DNA of 64,000 nucleotides from UBA11663 sp049616325 (GTDB taxonomy: Bacteria; Bacteroidota; Bacteroidia; Flavobacteriales_D; Sanyastnellaceae). Made by a program: the position numbers and the translations under genes. Position 1 is the first letter of the stretch. Every line of letters starts with the position of its first letter. Of the stretch, positions 56,189 through 63,955 are shown one piece after another. Location of the stretch: positions 22,756 to 86,755 of the forward strand of contig JBMZHG010000005.1 in assembly GCA_049616325.1 (NCBI GenBank), read 5' to 3'. The notes beneath the pieces are model-generated. The model was not told the origin of the DNA. It was given only the letters and a program-made list of their open reading frames with translations, and searched no databases.

Positions 56189-56200
56189 TGTGCGCGCATA
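56189..56200. promoter_or_regulatory. Probable MarR operator 1 (TGTGCGCGCATA)
   Basis: A near-palindrome differing in one base from the perfect copy at 56219-56230. It overlaps the region upstream of the marR -7 box, so a bound dimer would block RNA polymerase. Confidence 0.6.
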
Positions 56201-56218
56201 ACAATTCGGGTAGTTTCT

Positions 56219-56230
56219 TGTGCGCGCACA
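56219..56230. promoter_or_regulatory. Probable MarR operator 2 (TGTGCGCGCACA)
   Basis: A perfect 12-bp palindrome with its centre exactly 30 bases from that of operator 1. It lies between the divergent marR and 88-aa genes and could act on both. Confidence 0.6.
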
Positions 56231-56258
56231 GGAAAACCTTCACAAATCCAGCCCAACC

Positions 56259-56266
56259 TACCTGCG
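56259..56266 (+). promoter_or_regulatory. Possible -7 box (TAccTGCG) of the 88-aa gene
   Basis: TACCTGCG ends 4 bases before the ATG at 56271. It departs from TAnnTTTG at two positions, so support comes mainly from its place. Confidence 0.25.
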
Positions 56267-56270
56267 GTCC

Positions 56271-56537
56271 ATGGAGGAACTCAACCCGCAAGAAACCCTG
56301 CTGGCCCGAGTCGGTGCCGGACCTCGGCTGGCTGCGGCCGTGTTGGATTACGCGTTGTCCACGTTCGCAGTGATGGTTGCCGCTTGGAACGGCACGGGAA
56401 TGGGCACCGTGGGGGAGGGGATGTACTACGTTCCAGCTGACGTGTACATGTACCGATTGGCTTACCGTTGGGGCGTCGACGGCAACCAAGGCATCGAACC
56501 GCAGTTCGAGACGGGCACCGTCACGGTCATTCGCTGA
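56271..56537 (+). CDS. Small protein of unknown function (88 aa)
   Basis: An 88-aa protein starting MEELNPQETLLARVGAGPRLAAAVLDYALSTFAVMVAAWNGTGMGTVGEGMYYVPADVYMYRLAYRWG. It has one mildly hydrophobic helix (about residues 18-38), no signal peptide, and a Gly-rich middle. The RDD-like look of LLARVGAGPRLAAAVLDY suggests a remnant or relative of a membrane protein, but I assign no family. It is divergent from marR, possibly under the same operators, and its end overlaps the LolD-like gene by 11 bases. Coding status is likely but not certain. Confidence 0.5.
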   Translation: MEELNPQETLLARVGAGPRLAAAVLDYALSTFAVMVAAWNGTGMGTVGEGMYYVPADVYMYRLAYRWGVDGNQGIEPQFETGTVTVIR

Positions 56538-57183
56538 CGAATCGCCCGTCCGCCATTCGGAGGGTGCGGTCCGCGCGCGCGGCGAGTTCTTCGTTGTGGG
56601 TGACGAGGATCACGGTCTGTCCGTGGCGCTCACGCAATTCGAAGAAGAGGTCGTGAAGCAAGGCGGCGTTTTCGGAATCCAAGTTTCCCGACGGCTCGTC
56701 GGCCAGCAAGACCTGGGGACGATTCATCAGCGCGCGCGCCACCGCCACGCGCTGCTGCTCCCCTCCCGACAATTCCGACGGGTTGTGCGCGAGGCGGTGT
56801 CCCAACTTCAATTCTCGGAGCAGTTCCTCCGCGCGTGCCCGGGCCTCGGCGGGCGACGTTCCGGCAATCCATGCGGGCATGAGCACATTTTCGAGGGCGT
56901 TGAACTCGGGCAGTAGCCGATGAAATTGGAAGACAAAGCCGAGGTTGGCGTTTCGAAACGCGCTCAATTCGCGTCGCGACATTCCCGTCGTCGATTGCCC
57001 GCCGATGCGGACCTCTCCCTCGTCCGGCACTTCGAGGGTGCCCAAAATCTGCAACAAAGTGGTTTTGCCTGCGCCGGAAGCCCCAACGATGGAAATCACC
57101 TCGCCGGCTTCCACCGTCAAGTCGACCCCCCGAAGGACCTCGAGATCCCCAAACCTTTTGACGATGTTCCTCCCTTGAATCAC
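56527..57183 (-). CDS. LolD-like ABC transporter ATP-binding protein
   Basis: A 218-aa ATPase of the MacB/LolD/FtsE group: Walker A GASGAGKT (34-41), the Q-loop region GFVFQFHRLLPEFNALENV typical of LolD, signature LSGGEQQ (138-144), LLADEPSGNLD (159-169) and H-loop VTHNEELA. In LolCDE the protein drives lipoprotein release from the inner membrane. The permease genes are not adjacent, which is normal for Bacteroidota. The start is a GTG at 57183 preceded by a TAGCTTTC box. A MacB-type role cannot be excluded. Confidence 0.85.
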   Translation of the reverse strand: MIQGRNIVKRFGDLEVLRGVDLTVEAGEVISIVGASGAGKTTLLQILGTLEVPDEGEVRIGGQSTTGMSRRELSAFRNANLGFVFQFHRLLPEFNALENVLMPAWIAGTSPAEARARAEELLRELKLGHRLAHNPSELSGGEQQRVAVARALMNRPQVLLADEPSGNLDSENAALLHDLFFELRERHGQTVILVTHNEELAARADRTLRMADGRFVSE

Positions 57184-57204
57184 GCCTGAAAGCTACTACC
57201 TTTG
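57175..57204 (+). promoter_or_regulatory. Promoter of sucC (-33 TTG, 19 bases, -7 TAccTTTG)
   Basis: TTG at 57175-57177 and TACCTTTG at 57197-57204 are separated by 19 bases, the same spacing as in the strong promoter at the right edge. The sucC start is 26 bases downstream. The -33 part lies within the lolD-like gene's first codons. Confidence 0.7.
57188..57195 (-). promoter_or_regulatory. -7 box of lolD-like gene (TAgcTTTC)
   Basis: On the minus strand TAGCTTTC ends 4 bases before the GTG start at 57183. It lies one base from the opposite-facing sucC -7 box, so both polymerases cannot bind together. Confidence 0.4.
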
Positions 57205-57230
57205 CGGCCGATTCGCACAACTCATTTGGC

Positions 57231-58442
57231 ATGAACATCCACGAATACCAAGGCAAGAGCATCCTTCAATCCTTTGGCGTTGCCATTCAACGAGGCAAGG
57301 TGGCAGACACTCCAGAGGCCGCTCACCAAGCGGCGGTGGCCTTGGCGAAGGAGACCGGGACGGAGTGGTTTGTGGTGAAAGCCCAAATCCACGCAGGCGG
57401 TCGAGGAAAAGGAGTCGTGACGGAAACGGGTTCTCACGGGGTGGTGCTTGCCAAGGGCTTGGATCACGTGAAGGAGAAGGCGGCAGGCATTTTGGGAGGA
57501 CACCTCGTCACCGCCCAAACTGCCGCAGACGGAAAGCAAGTCAACAAGATCCTCATTGCGGAAGACGTGTACTACCCGGGCGAGAGCGAGCCCTCGGAGT
57601 ACTACATGAGTGTACTGCTCGACCGTGCCTCTGGCAAGAACATCATCATGTACTCGCCCGAGGGCGGCATGGACATCGAAGCGGTAGCGGAGAAAACGCC
57701 CCACTTGATTTTCAAGGAGGAGGTGGATCCAGGAGTGGGTCTCCAAGGATTCCAGTCCCGGCGCATTGCATTCAACCTCGGTCTTTCAGGCCAAGGCTTC
57801 AAGCAGATGGTGAAGTTCACCCAGGCCTTGTACGCTGCCTATGTCGGATGCGACGCAGCGATGTTTGAGATCAACCCGGTCTTGAAGACGTCGGACGACA
57901 AAATCATTGCGGTGGACTCCAAAGTGAGTCTGGACGGAAACGCCTTGTACCGCCACCCCGACTACGCTGCGATGCGCGACAAGACGGAAGAAGATCCTAC
58001 AGAAGTGGAAGCGGATGAAGCCGGCCTCAACTACGTCAAGCTCGACGGCAACGTGGGGTGCATGGTGAACGGCGCGGGTCTCGCCATGGCCACCATGGAC
58101 ATCATCAAGCTCAGCGGAGGCGAGCCTGCCAACTTCCTCGACGTGGGGGGGACGGCCGACGCTGCACGCGTCGAGAAGGCGTTCCGTATCATCTTGAAAG
58201 ACCCCGCGGTGAAGGCCATTTTGGTCAACATCTTTGGGGGCATCGTCCGTTGCGATCGGGTGGCGCAAGGCGTCGTAGATGCCTGCAAGAACATGAGCGA
58301 CATCAACGTTCCCATCATCGTTCGCCTCCAAGGAACAAACGCGGAAGAAGCGAAGAAAATCATCGACGAGTCAGGCCTTGAAGTACGCAGCGCCATCCTC
58401 TTGAAGGAGGCCGCCGACGCTGTGGCCGACGTCCTCTCCTGA
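57231..58442 (+). CDS. sucC: Succinyl-CoA ligase (ADP-forming) subunit beta
   Basis: A 403-aa protein with the classical start MNIHEYQGKSILQSFGV, an ATP-grasp domain (KAQIHAGGRGKGVV, near residues 50-63; MFEINPVL) and a C-terminal CoA-ligase domain (NFLDVGGTADAARVEKAFRIILKDP; NIFGGIVRCD). With SucD it makes succinate and ATP from succinyl-CoA in the TCA cycle. sucD is not adjacent, which is frequent in Bacteroidota. It has its own promoter and is convergent with the O-methyltransferase gene 40 bases away. Confidence 0.98.
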   Translation: MNIHEYQGKSILQSFGVAIQRGKVADTPEAAHQAAVALAKETGTEWFVVKAQIHAGGRGKGVVTETGSHGVVLAKGLDHVKEKAAGILGGHLVTAQTAADGKQVNKILIAEDVYYPGESEPSEYYMSVLLDRASGKNIIMYSPEGGMDIEAVAEKTPHLIFKEEVDPGVGLQGFQSRRIAFNLGLSGQGFKQMVKFTQALYAAYVGCDAAMFEINPVLKTSDDKIIAVDSKVSLDGNALYRHPDYAAMRDKTEEDPTEVEADEAGLNYVKLDGNVGCMVNGAGLAMATMDIIKLSGGEPANFLDVGGTADAARVEKAFRIILKDPAVKAILVNIFGGIVRCDRVAQGVVDACKNMSDINVPIIVRLQGTNAEEAKKIIDESGLEVRSAILLKEAADAVADVLS

Positions 58443-58482
58443 CCCGAGCGACTGCGGGTTCCCCTTGTGGTCGACCTCGCAA

Positions 58483-59202
58483 TCAACCCCGCGGCTTGCG
58501 CCGCGCCAAATGAAGGCCATCCCGAAGGGGCAACAACACGTTGTCCAGTTCTGGATGGCCTTTCATGTGCTCGTTGAGTTCGTGAATGCGCTCGGCGAAA
58601 GGGTCTTCTGAAGTTCCTTCCACCACACGCAGCACCTCGCCCCACCAAAGCACGTTGTCCACCACAATCCAGCCGCCGTCCCTGAGGTGTTCGATGGCCC
58701 AGTCGACGTAAGCTTTTTGGTGTTCTTTGTCCGCATCGACGAATACCACGTCGAAGAGTCGGGAGTCAATGGAGAACAACGCCTTGCTGTGCAGCACATC
58801 CATCGCTTTGCCGGTGTGGCGACGAATGCGGTCGAAGATGCCCAATTCGGCCCAGTGCTTTGCTTGAATGGCGTGCAATTCGTCGTTCAAATCGACGGTG
58901 TCAATCACCCCTTCAGATGCGAGCCCCTCTGCCCAACATGCTGTGGCGTAGCCGGTGAAAGTCCCCAGCTCCAGCACGCGGGTGGGCGCAATCATGCAGC
59001 TAAGCGAGGCCAAGAGGCGTCCTTGCAGTTCGTCGCACAGCATCTGGGGCTTGACTGTTTGGGTCCAAGTGGCGCGACGCAGCCTCTCGAGTACATCCGG
59101 TTCAGGGCTCGACATGGACGTGGCATACGCGTGCAGAGCGTCGTCCAATCCGTGGTTTCCGAGCTGGGGAATGCGGGGAGGTTTGCCTCTTCGTTTGGCC
59201 AT
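58483..59202 (-). CDS. O-methyltransferase (class I SAM, COMT-like)
   Basis: A 239-aa protein. SAM-binding motif I is VLELGTFTGY (76-85) followed by the acidic VDLND, and the metal/substrate motif DVVFVDADKEH appears at about 151-161; VDNVLWWGEV is the usual downstream pattern. The family methylates catechol-type or other small hydroxyl compounds with Mg2+. No neighbouring biosynthetic genes indicate a substrate. The ATG at 59202 is preceded by a TAGCTTCG box 4 bases upstream. Confidence 0.9.
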   Translation of the reverse strand: MAKRRGKPPRIPQLGNHGLDDALHAYATSMSSPEPDVLERLRRATWTQTVKPQMLCDELQGRLLASLSCMIAPTRVLELGTFTGYATACWAEGLASEGVIDTVDLNDELHAIQAKHWAELGIFDRIRRHTGKAMDVLHSKALFSIDSRLFDVVFVDADKEHQKAYVDWAIEHLRDGGWIVVDNVLWWGEVLRVVEGTSEDPFAERIHELNEHMKGHPELDNVLLPLRDGLHLARRKPRG

Positions 59203-59206
59203 GTTG

Positions 59207-59214
59207 CGAAGCTA
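59207..59214 (-). promoter_or_regulatory. -7 box of the O-methyltransferase gene (TAgcTTCG)
   Basis: On the minus strand TAGCTTCG ends 4 bases before the ATG. It faces away from the plus-strand box at 59237-59244, 22 bases off. Confidence 0.45.
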
Positions 59215-59236
59215 CCACAGACGCGTGGTCCATGCG

Positions 59237-59244
59237 TACCTTCG
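59237..59244 (+). promoter_or_regulatory. -7 box of the SUI1-like gene unit (TAccTTCG)
   Basis: TACCTTCG ends 6 bases before the ATG at 59251 and probably drives the five overlapping genes to 63881. No -33 TTG at normal spacing is visible. Confidence 0.45.
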
Positions 59245-59250
59245 AACTCC

Positions 59251-59613
59251 ATGGGCAAGCGAAAGCAAGGCCGCAACCGCGGCGACAACGACGGCATGGT
59301 GTACAGCACCAACCCTGGTTTTTCCTGGGACGAGGATGACGACCCCAACGAAGAAGGGTGGACTCCGGAGGAGTGCGCGACCCTTTACGTCAGCCTCGAC
59401 CGCAAGCAACGTGCTGGAAAGCCCGTCACCTTGGTGGAAGGCTTTGACGGACCAGCCTCTGAATTGCTCCTGCTGGGCAAGGCGATTAAGCAGCAGTGTG
59501 GGGTGGGCGGTTCGGTTAAGGAGGGGTGCATTTTGGTTCAGGGCGATCACCGCGACAAGGTGGTGAAGCACTTGGAATCGCTCGGTTACGCAACCAAACG
59601 CAAAGGCGGATGA
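59251..59613 (+). CDS. SUI1/eIF1-like translation initiation factor (YciH type)
   Basis: A 120-aa protein. The basic N-terminus and an acidic stretch (DEDDDPNEEG, about 27-36) precede an SUI1 domain (about 58-116): KPVTLVEGFDGPASELLLLGKAIKQQCGVGGSVKEGCILVQGDHRDKVVKHLESLGY, with the typical GVGGSVK...I..QGDHR pattern. In E. coli YciH is associated with start-codon discrimination; the role in Bacteroidota is not well defined. The ATG at 59251 is used; the longer open frame upstream is antisense to the methyltransferase. It overlaps the next gene as ATGA. Confidence 0.9.
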   Translation: MGKRKQGRNRGDNDGMVYSTNPGFSWDEDDDPNEEGWTPEECATLYVSLDRKQRAGKPVTLVEGFDGPASELLLLGKAIKQQCGVGGSVKEGCILVQGDHRDKVVKHLESLGYATKRKGG

Positions 59614-60764
59614 ACCTGTATTTGAAAACGCTGGCAGGGCTTGAAGATCTTGCTGTGGCAGAATTGAAAGAGGCAGGGGCCACCAACGTGGTGGCCGGCC
59701 GTCGCGGCGTCTCGTTTGAAGGGGATGCGAAGGTGCTTTACAAGGTGTGCATGCACAGCCGGTTTGCCGTTCGCGTGTTGAGGTTTTTGACCTCCTTCGA
59801 GGCGGCGAACCCCGACGAGCTTTACCGGCAAGGAGCGCGGTTTGCGTGGGAAGATTTGCTGGCTCCCGACGGCACGTTCGTCGTGGACGCCACGGTGCAT
59901 TCGGACGGGTTCTCCCACAGCCATTTTGCGGCGCTTAAGCTCAAAGACGCCATCGTCGACCGGTTTCGCGGCAAGACGGGCCAGCGTCCGTCCATCGACA
60001 AGGTTCGGCCTGATTTGCGTTTGAACTTGCACATCTCAGGGAGCAACGTCACCGTTTCGGTAGACGCATCGGGAGACCAGCTTTCCCGGCGCGGGTACCG
60101 TCCCAGGGCCGCCAAAGCGCCCCTGAACGAGGTGCTCGCTGCTGGGCTTTTGGCCTTGAGCGGGTGGCGTCCTGGCACCCCGCTTTACGACCCCATGTGC
60201 GGTTCGGGCACGTTTTCGACGGAAGCCGCCCTTTGGGCTTCTGGCTTGCCCATCCAAGCAGGACGCAAGCATTTTGCGTTCATGGACTGGAGCGATTTCG
60301 AGCCGGATACGTGGCGCGAGGTGCGCGCCGAAGCCATGTCGTCCATCCGGCCTGTGGAAACGCCGATTTTTGCCTCAGACCAGCACCCTGGAGCGGTGCG
60401 CCAAACCATGGACAGCCTTGAAGGCGCAGATGTGGAAGGGTTGGTCCGCGTCAAGCAAATGGATTTTTTCAAATTGGAACCCCAAACCGAGGGCGGCATT
60501 CTGGTGTTCAACCCACCCTACGGGGAGCGCATGGATCCCGGAGACATTGTTGGGCTCTACGAACAGTTGGGGGATCGGTTGAAATTTCACTGGTCCGGTT
60601 TTGAGGCGTGGGTTATTTCTTCGAACGACGAGGCGCTCAAGCGTGTCGGCCTTCGTCCTCACAAGCGCTATCCCGTGTTCAACGGTTCCCTGGATTGCCG
60701 TTGGGCAGGATTCTCGATGTACAAAGGCAGCAAAGCCGACCAATTCAAAAAGCCTCGCGCATGA
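59610..60764 (+). CDS. THUMP-domain class I SAM RNA methyltransferase
   Basis: A 384-aa protein. A ferredoxin-like/THUMP region covers about residues 45-155, the methyltransferase has SAM motif DPMCGSGT (194-201) and the catalytic NPPYGER (301-307), the signature of RlmL/RlmK-N-terminal or TrmN-type N2-guanine methyltransferases. It is about half the size of E. coli RlmKL, corresponding to the RlmL part; whether it modifies 23S rRNA G2445 or tRNA cannot be told. It overlaps both neighbours as ATGA. Confidence 0.9.
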   Translation: MNLYLKTLAGLEDLAVAELKEAGATNVVAGRRGVSFEGDAKVLYKVCMHSRFAVRVLRFLTSFEAANPDELYRQGARFAWEDLLAPDGTFVVDATVHSDGFSHSHFAALKLKDAIVDRFRGKTGQRPSIDKVRPDLRLNLHISGSNVTVSVDASGDQLSRRGYRPRAAKAPLNEVLAAGLLALSGWRPGTPLYDPMCGSGTFSTEAALWASGLPIQAGRKHFAFMDWSDFEPDTWREVRAEAMSSIRPVETPIFASDQHPGAVRQTMDSLEGADVEGLVRVKQMDFFKLEPQTEGGILVFNPPYGERMDPGDIVGLYEQLGDRLKFHWSGFEAWVISSNDEALKRVGLRPHKRYPVFNGSLDCRWAGFSMYKGSKADQFKKPRA

Positions 60765-61549
60765 GCTCGCGTATGAACCGTCCTTGGGCCTTGATTTCAG
60801 GCGCCTCCTCCGGGTTTGGAGAGGCCACCGCCATGTTGCTCGCCTCTCGTGGGTGGAACCTGTTGTTGACCAGCCGGAGATCGGATCGCCTCGAGGAGGT
60901 CGCCGAGGCCTGCCGCAACCACGGAGCCAAAGTGCACATCGCGTCGTGGGACATTCGGGACAGAGAAGCGACGGATGCTGGTGTGGCGGAATTGATGAAG
61001 CGCAGCAATGTGGGACTGGCCGAAGGTCAAACTCCCCTTCACGCCCTGGTCAACAACGCCGGCCTTGCCGTGGGAAAGGGGCCTTTTGATGAAGGCCTCG
61101 ACGACGATTGGAACCGAATGCTCGACACCAACGTCAAAGGGCTGTTGTTCCTCGCGCGCGCGTGCGTAGCTTTTATGCGAGGTGGTTCACGCATGGTCAA
61201 CATGGGCAGCATCGCGGGCAAGCAGGTCTACTCTGGAGGCAATGTCTATTGCGCGTCCAAACATGCGGTCGACGCCTTGAGCCAGGCGATGCGCATCGAT
61301 TTGGTTGACCGGGGAATTGGCGTAAGTCAGGTGTGTCCCGGAGCGGCTGAAACGGAATTCAGTTTGGTCCGGTTCAAAGGCGACCAAGCGGCTGCTGATT
61401 CGGTGTACGAAGGGTTCGAACCGTTGTTGGCTCGAGACATTGCCGAGGCGGTGGAATTCATCCTGTCCCGACCTCCGCACGTGAACGTCAACGATTTGGT
61501 CATCATGCCGACGGCTCAGGCCAGCGCTCACCACTTGATTCGTTCGTGA
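60761..61549 (+). CDS. Short-chain dehydrogenase/reductase (YdfG-like)
   Basis: A 262-aa Rossmann-fold oxidoreductase: cofactor loop SGASSGFG (13-20), NNAG (98-101), catalytic Ser150, Tyr163 and Lys167 (YCASK). The Arg after the second strand (TSRRSDR, 37-43) indicates NADP. The closest pattern is YdfG, an NADP-dependent 3-hydroxy-acid (Ser/Thr) dehydrogenase. The start ATG at 60761 overlaps the upstream stop as ATGA; the stop overlaps the next start as TGATG. Confidence 0.9.
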   Translation: MSSRMNRPWALISGASSGFGEATAMLLASRGWNLLLTSRRSDRLEEVAEACRNHGAKVHIASWDIRDREATDAGVAELMKRSNVGLAEGQTPLHALVNNAGLAVGKGPFDEGLDDDWNRMLDTNVKGLLFLARACVAFMRGGSRMVNMGSIAGKQVYSGGNVYCASKHAVDALSQAMRIDLVDRGIGVSQVCPGAAETEFSLVRFKGDQAAADSVYEGFEPLLARDIAEAVEFILSRPPHVNVNDLVIMPTAQASAHHLIRS

Positions 61550-63228
61550 TGCGCTGCCGAAATCGTTCGTTTGCGGTTTGGATGGCGTTGGCAATTCTCC
61601 TCATGGGGCTGGGGAGTTGCGGAGGCTCTTCCAATTCGGCCGACCTCGTCCTGCACAACGCTCACGTCGTTTGCTTGGACGGTTCGGGTACAGAAGCGCA
61701 GGCCCTTGCCATTCGCGACGGTATGGTGGTTGCGGTGGGGAAGGAGCACGAAGTCCGAAACGCCTTCCGAGGATCGCCTGCGCGCGACCTAAGAGGTGCA
61801 ACCGTGTATCCCGGGCTCATTGACGCCCACAGCCACTTACTTGGCTACGCTCTGAACCTCGGTCAAACGAATTTGGTAGGCACATCTTCGTGGGAAGAGG
61901 TCTTGCAGCGACTTGTTGCGAACCATGCCACGTCGATGTCTGCGTGGGTGCGTGGCCGAGGGTGGGACCAAAACGATTGGCCCTCTCAAACGTTTCCTGA
62001 CCGGGCACAACTCGACAGCTTGTTCCCCAACCGCCCAGTTGCCCTTCAGCGCATCGACGGTCATGCCGTGCTCGCCAACCGGGCAGCCTTGGATGTGACC
62101 GGACTGCTGAATGCGGGAGGCATTCCCGGAGGGGAAATCCTGCGACGTGCGGACGGCCAACCCACAGGCGTCTTGATCGACGGCGCGGCCGATTCACTTC
62201 TCGCACGAATTCCTCAACCAAGTCCCGCCCAAAAAGCCGCTGCGCTCAAACAGGCGCAAGCCAACTTGCTCGCGGTTGGCCTCACGACGGTCACCGATGC
62301 AGGCCTCGACGTTGAGGACATCGCGCTTCTTGACTCGTTGCACGGCAGCGGCGATTTGGTCTTGCGGGTGGTGGCCATGGCCAACCCCACCGAGGCCAAC
62401 TTCGTGGCGATGGCCGCAAGGGGAGGGTGGAAGACCGAGCGCTTGATGGCCCAGTCATTCAAGTTCTACATGGACGGCGCACTTGGTTCGCGAGGTGCGG
62501 CCTTGCTCGAGCCGTACGACGACCGCCCTGGGCACCGCGGGCTGCTCCTTCAATCCATCGAAACGTACGAGTCCCAACTCCGGCGCATCCATGCCGACGG
62601 GTTCCAGGCTGCCACCCACGCCATTGGCGATTCGGCTGCTCGACTCGTTCTCGACGTCTACGAACGAATCTTGGGTGGGCCCAACGACCGTCGATGGCGA
62701 ATGGAACATGCTCAGGTCATCCATCCGGACGACGTTGTGCGGTTTGGAGCCTCGAGCATCATCCCTTCGGTTCAGCCGACTCATGCCACTTCGGACATGT
62801 ATTGGGCGGGCCAGCGGTTGGGCCGCGGAAGAATTCGTCGTGCATACGCATACGCCGACCTTCGCGACCAACTTGGCATGTTGCCTCTCGGCACGGACTT
62901 CCCCGTAGAGGACATCGATCCTCGAAAGACCTTTCTTGCAGCAGTTGCTCGGCAAGATGTCGACCGCTACCCGGCTGAGGGATTCCACCTCGACCAAGCA
63001 CTTTCTCCAGAGGAGTGCTTGTTGGGGATGACGCTTTGGGCGGCTCTTGCATGCCAAACAGATTCCCTTGTGGGTTCCATCGAGGTGGGCAAGCGAGCGG
63101 ATTTGATCGTGGTGGATCGAGACTGGCTTCGCCTGCGCGACCCTCATGACGTCATGTCCTCAAGCGTTCAGGCAACTTACCTTGACGGTGAGCTCGTGTA
63201 CCCCAAGGACAACACCCCCTTGCCATGA
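61549..63228 (+). CDS. Lipoprotein amidohydrolase (YtcJ-like)
   Basis: A 559-aa metal-dependent hydrolase. The signal sequence ends MGLGSC with the lipidated Cys at residue 24. Then comes the amidohydrolase fold with GLIDAHSHLLG (metal His pair), KFYMDGALGSRGAALLEPY, ATHAIGDSA, WRMEHAQVI and PLGTDFPVE, matching YtcJ-type exoenzymes of amidohydrolase family 3. Anchored in the envelope, it probably hydrolyses an amide or related bond of an external compound. It shares the transcript with the SDR and SCO genes. Confidence 0.9.
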   Translation: MRCRNRSFAVWMALAILLMGLGSCGGSSNSADLVLHNAHVVCLDGSGTEAQALAIRDGMVVAVGKEHEVRNAFRGSPARDLRGATVYPGLIDAHSHLLGYALNLGQTNLVGTSSWEEVLQRLVANHATSMSAWVRGRGWDQNDWPSQTFPDRAQLDSLFPNRPVALQRIDGHAVLANRAALDVTGLLNAGGIPGGEILRRADGQPTGVLIDGAADSLLARIPQPSPAQKAAALKQAQANLLAVGLTTVTDAGLDVEDIALLDSLHGSGDLVLRVVAMANPTEANFVAMAARGGWKTERLMAQSFKFYMDGALGSRGAALLEPYDDRPGHRGLLLQSIETYESQLRRIHADGFQAATHAIGDSAARLVLDVYERILGGPNDRRWRMEHAQVIHPDDVVRFGASSIIPSVQPTHATSDMYWAGQRLGRGRIRRAYAYADLRDQLGMLPLGTDFPVEDIDPRKTFLAAVARQDVDRYPAEGFHLDQALSPEECLLGMTLWAALACQTDSLVGSIEVGKRADLIVVDRDWLRLRDPHDVMSSSVQATYLDGELVYPKDNTPLP

Positions 63229-63881
63229 CCCGGATCCTTTCCTTCGGCTTGATCTTCATCACCTCCGTCGCCGTGGCGTACTTCATGTACTTCCGGCCCG
63301 AGGACGATCTGCCGATCTACCAGCCTTCGCAGCTCAACCCAGCCCTGGTAGATCCCTCAGCTTTGTTGGCGGAGGATCACCGCGTGTTGGATTTCGAACT
63401 CCTCAACCACCTTGGTGACACCGTTTCGCTTTCGGACGTTGAAGGCCAAATCCTTGTCGTCGACTTCTTCTTCACGCGTTGCGCCACCATTTGTCCGCTC
63501 ATGACGAAGAACCTTCAGCGGGTCCACGACCGTTTGGACCCCACCATGCCGGTCCAAATCTTGAGCCACAGTGTCACACCCGTGGCGGACAGCGTGCCTG
63601 TTTTGCATGCCTACGCGGAAAAGCACGGAGCCAATCCCGCGCTCTGGTGGTTCCTCACAGGACCTAAAGATGAAATCTACACACTGGCCAGAAAGTCTTA
63701 TTTCTCGTGCTTGGATGAAGGAGACGGGGGATTTCAGGATTTCGTGCACACCGAAAACGTGGTGCTTGTGGACAACCAGGGGCGTCTTCGGGGCTTTTAC
63801 GACGGCACAGATGAACAGGCCATGTCCCGTCTGTTCAGGGACTTAACTTTCCTCCTCAAAAAAAAGTCTGAAAAAAGTTGA
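63225..63881 (+). CDS. SCO1/SenC family copper/thioredoxin-like protein
   Basis: A 218-aa membrane-anchored protein: one N-terminal helix (about 4-22), then a thioredoxin fold with the copper ligands Cys86 and Cys90 in FFTRCATICPLM and His175 in DFVHTENV. SCO proteins deliver copper to the CuA site of cytochrome c oxidase or act as thiol reductants on the periplasmic face. No oxidase genes are in the window. It overlaps the amidohydrolase by ATGA and ends 8 bases before the -33 element of the next promoter. Confidence 0.94.
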   Translation: MTRILSFGLIFITSVAVAYFMYFRPEDDLPIYQPSQLNPALVDPSALLAEDHRVLDFELLNHLGDTVSLSDVEGQILVVDFFFTRCATICPLMTKNLQRVHDRLDPTMPVQILSHSVTPVADSVPVLHAYAEKHGANPALWWFLTGPKDEIYTLARKSYFSCLDEGDGGFQDFVHTENVVLVDNQGRLRGFYDGTDEQAMSRLFRDLTFLLKKKSEKS

Positions 63882-63889
63882 GAAAGCTC

Positions 63890-63919
63890 TTGGTGAGAGA
63901 AAGAGGTGCACTATCTTTG
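63890..63919 (+). promoter_or_regulatory. Strong promoter (-33 TTG, 19 bases, -7 TAtcTTTG), probably of an rRNA operon
   Basis: TTG at 63890-63892 and TATCTTTG at 63912-63919 are 19 bases apart, matching the Bacteroidota -33/-7 promoter. It is followed within 26 bases by a boxA-like element, and no start codon with a long frame follows before the window ends. These are the usual features just upstream of 16S rRNA. Confidence 0.75.
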
Positions 63920-63944
63920 CACCCGCTTTCGAAGGAAGGCGAGT

Positions 63945-63955
63945 CTCTTTGACAA
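63945..63955 (+). promoter_or_regulatory. boxA-like antitermination element of an rRNA leader (CTCTTTGACAA)
   Basis: CTCTTTGACAA differs by one base from the E. coli rRNA boxA core CTCTTTAACAA, where NusB-NusE bind to allow antitermination. With the preceding promoter it marks the leader of an rRNA operon that starts beyond the right edge. Confidence 0.7.

Noticed and set aside
58443..58482. Possible terminator between convergent sucC and the O-methyltransferase
   Set aside because: Only 4-bp complementary stretches (CCCG/CGGG) without T runs were seen.
58687..59250. N-terminal extension of the SUI1-like protein to 308 aa
   Set aside because: The extension is antisense to the O-methyltransferase gene; SUI1 proteins are about 110-120 aa and the ATG at 59251 has a promoter box directly before it.
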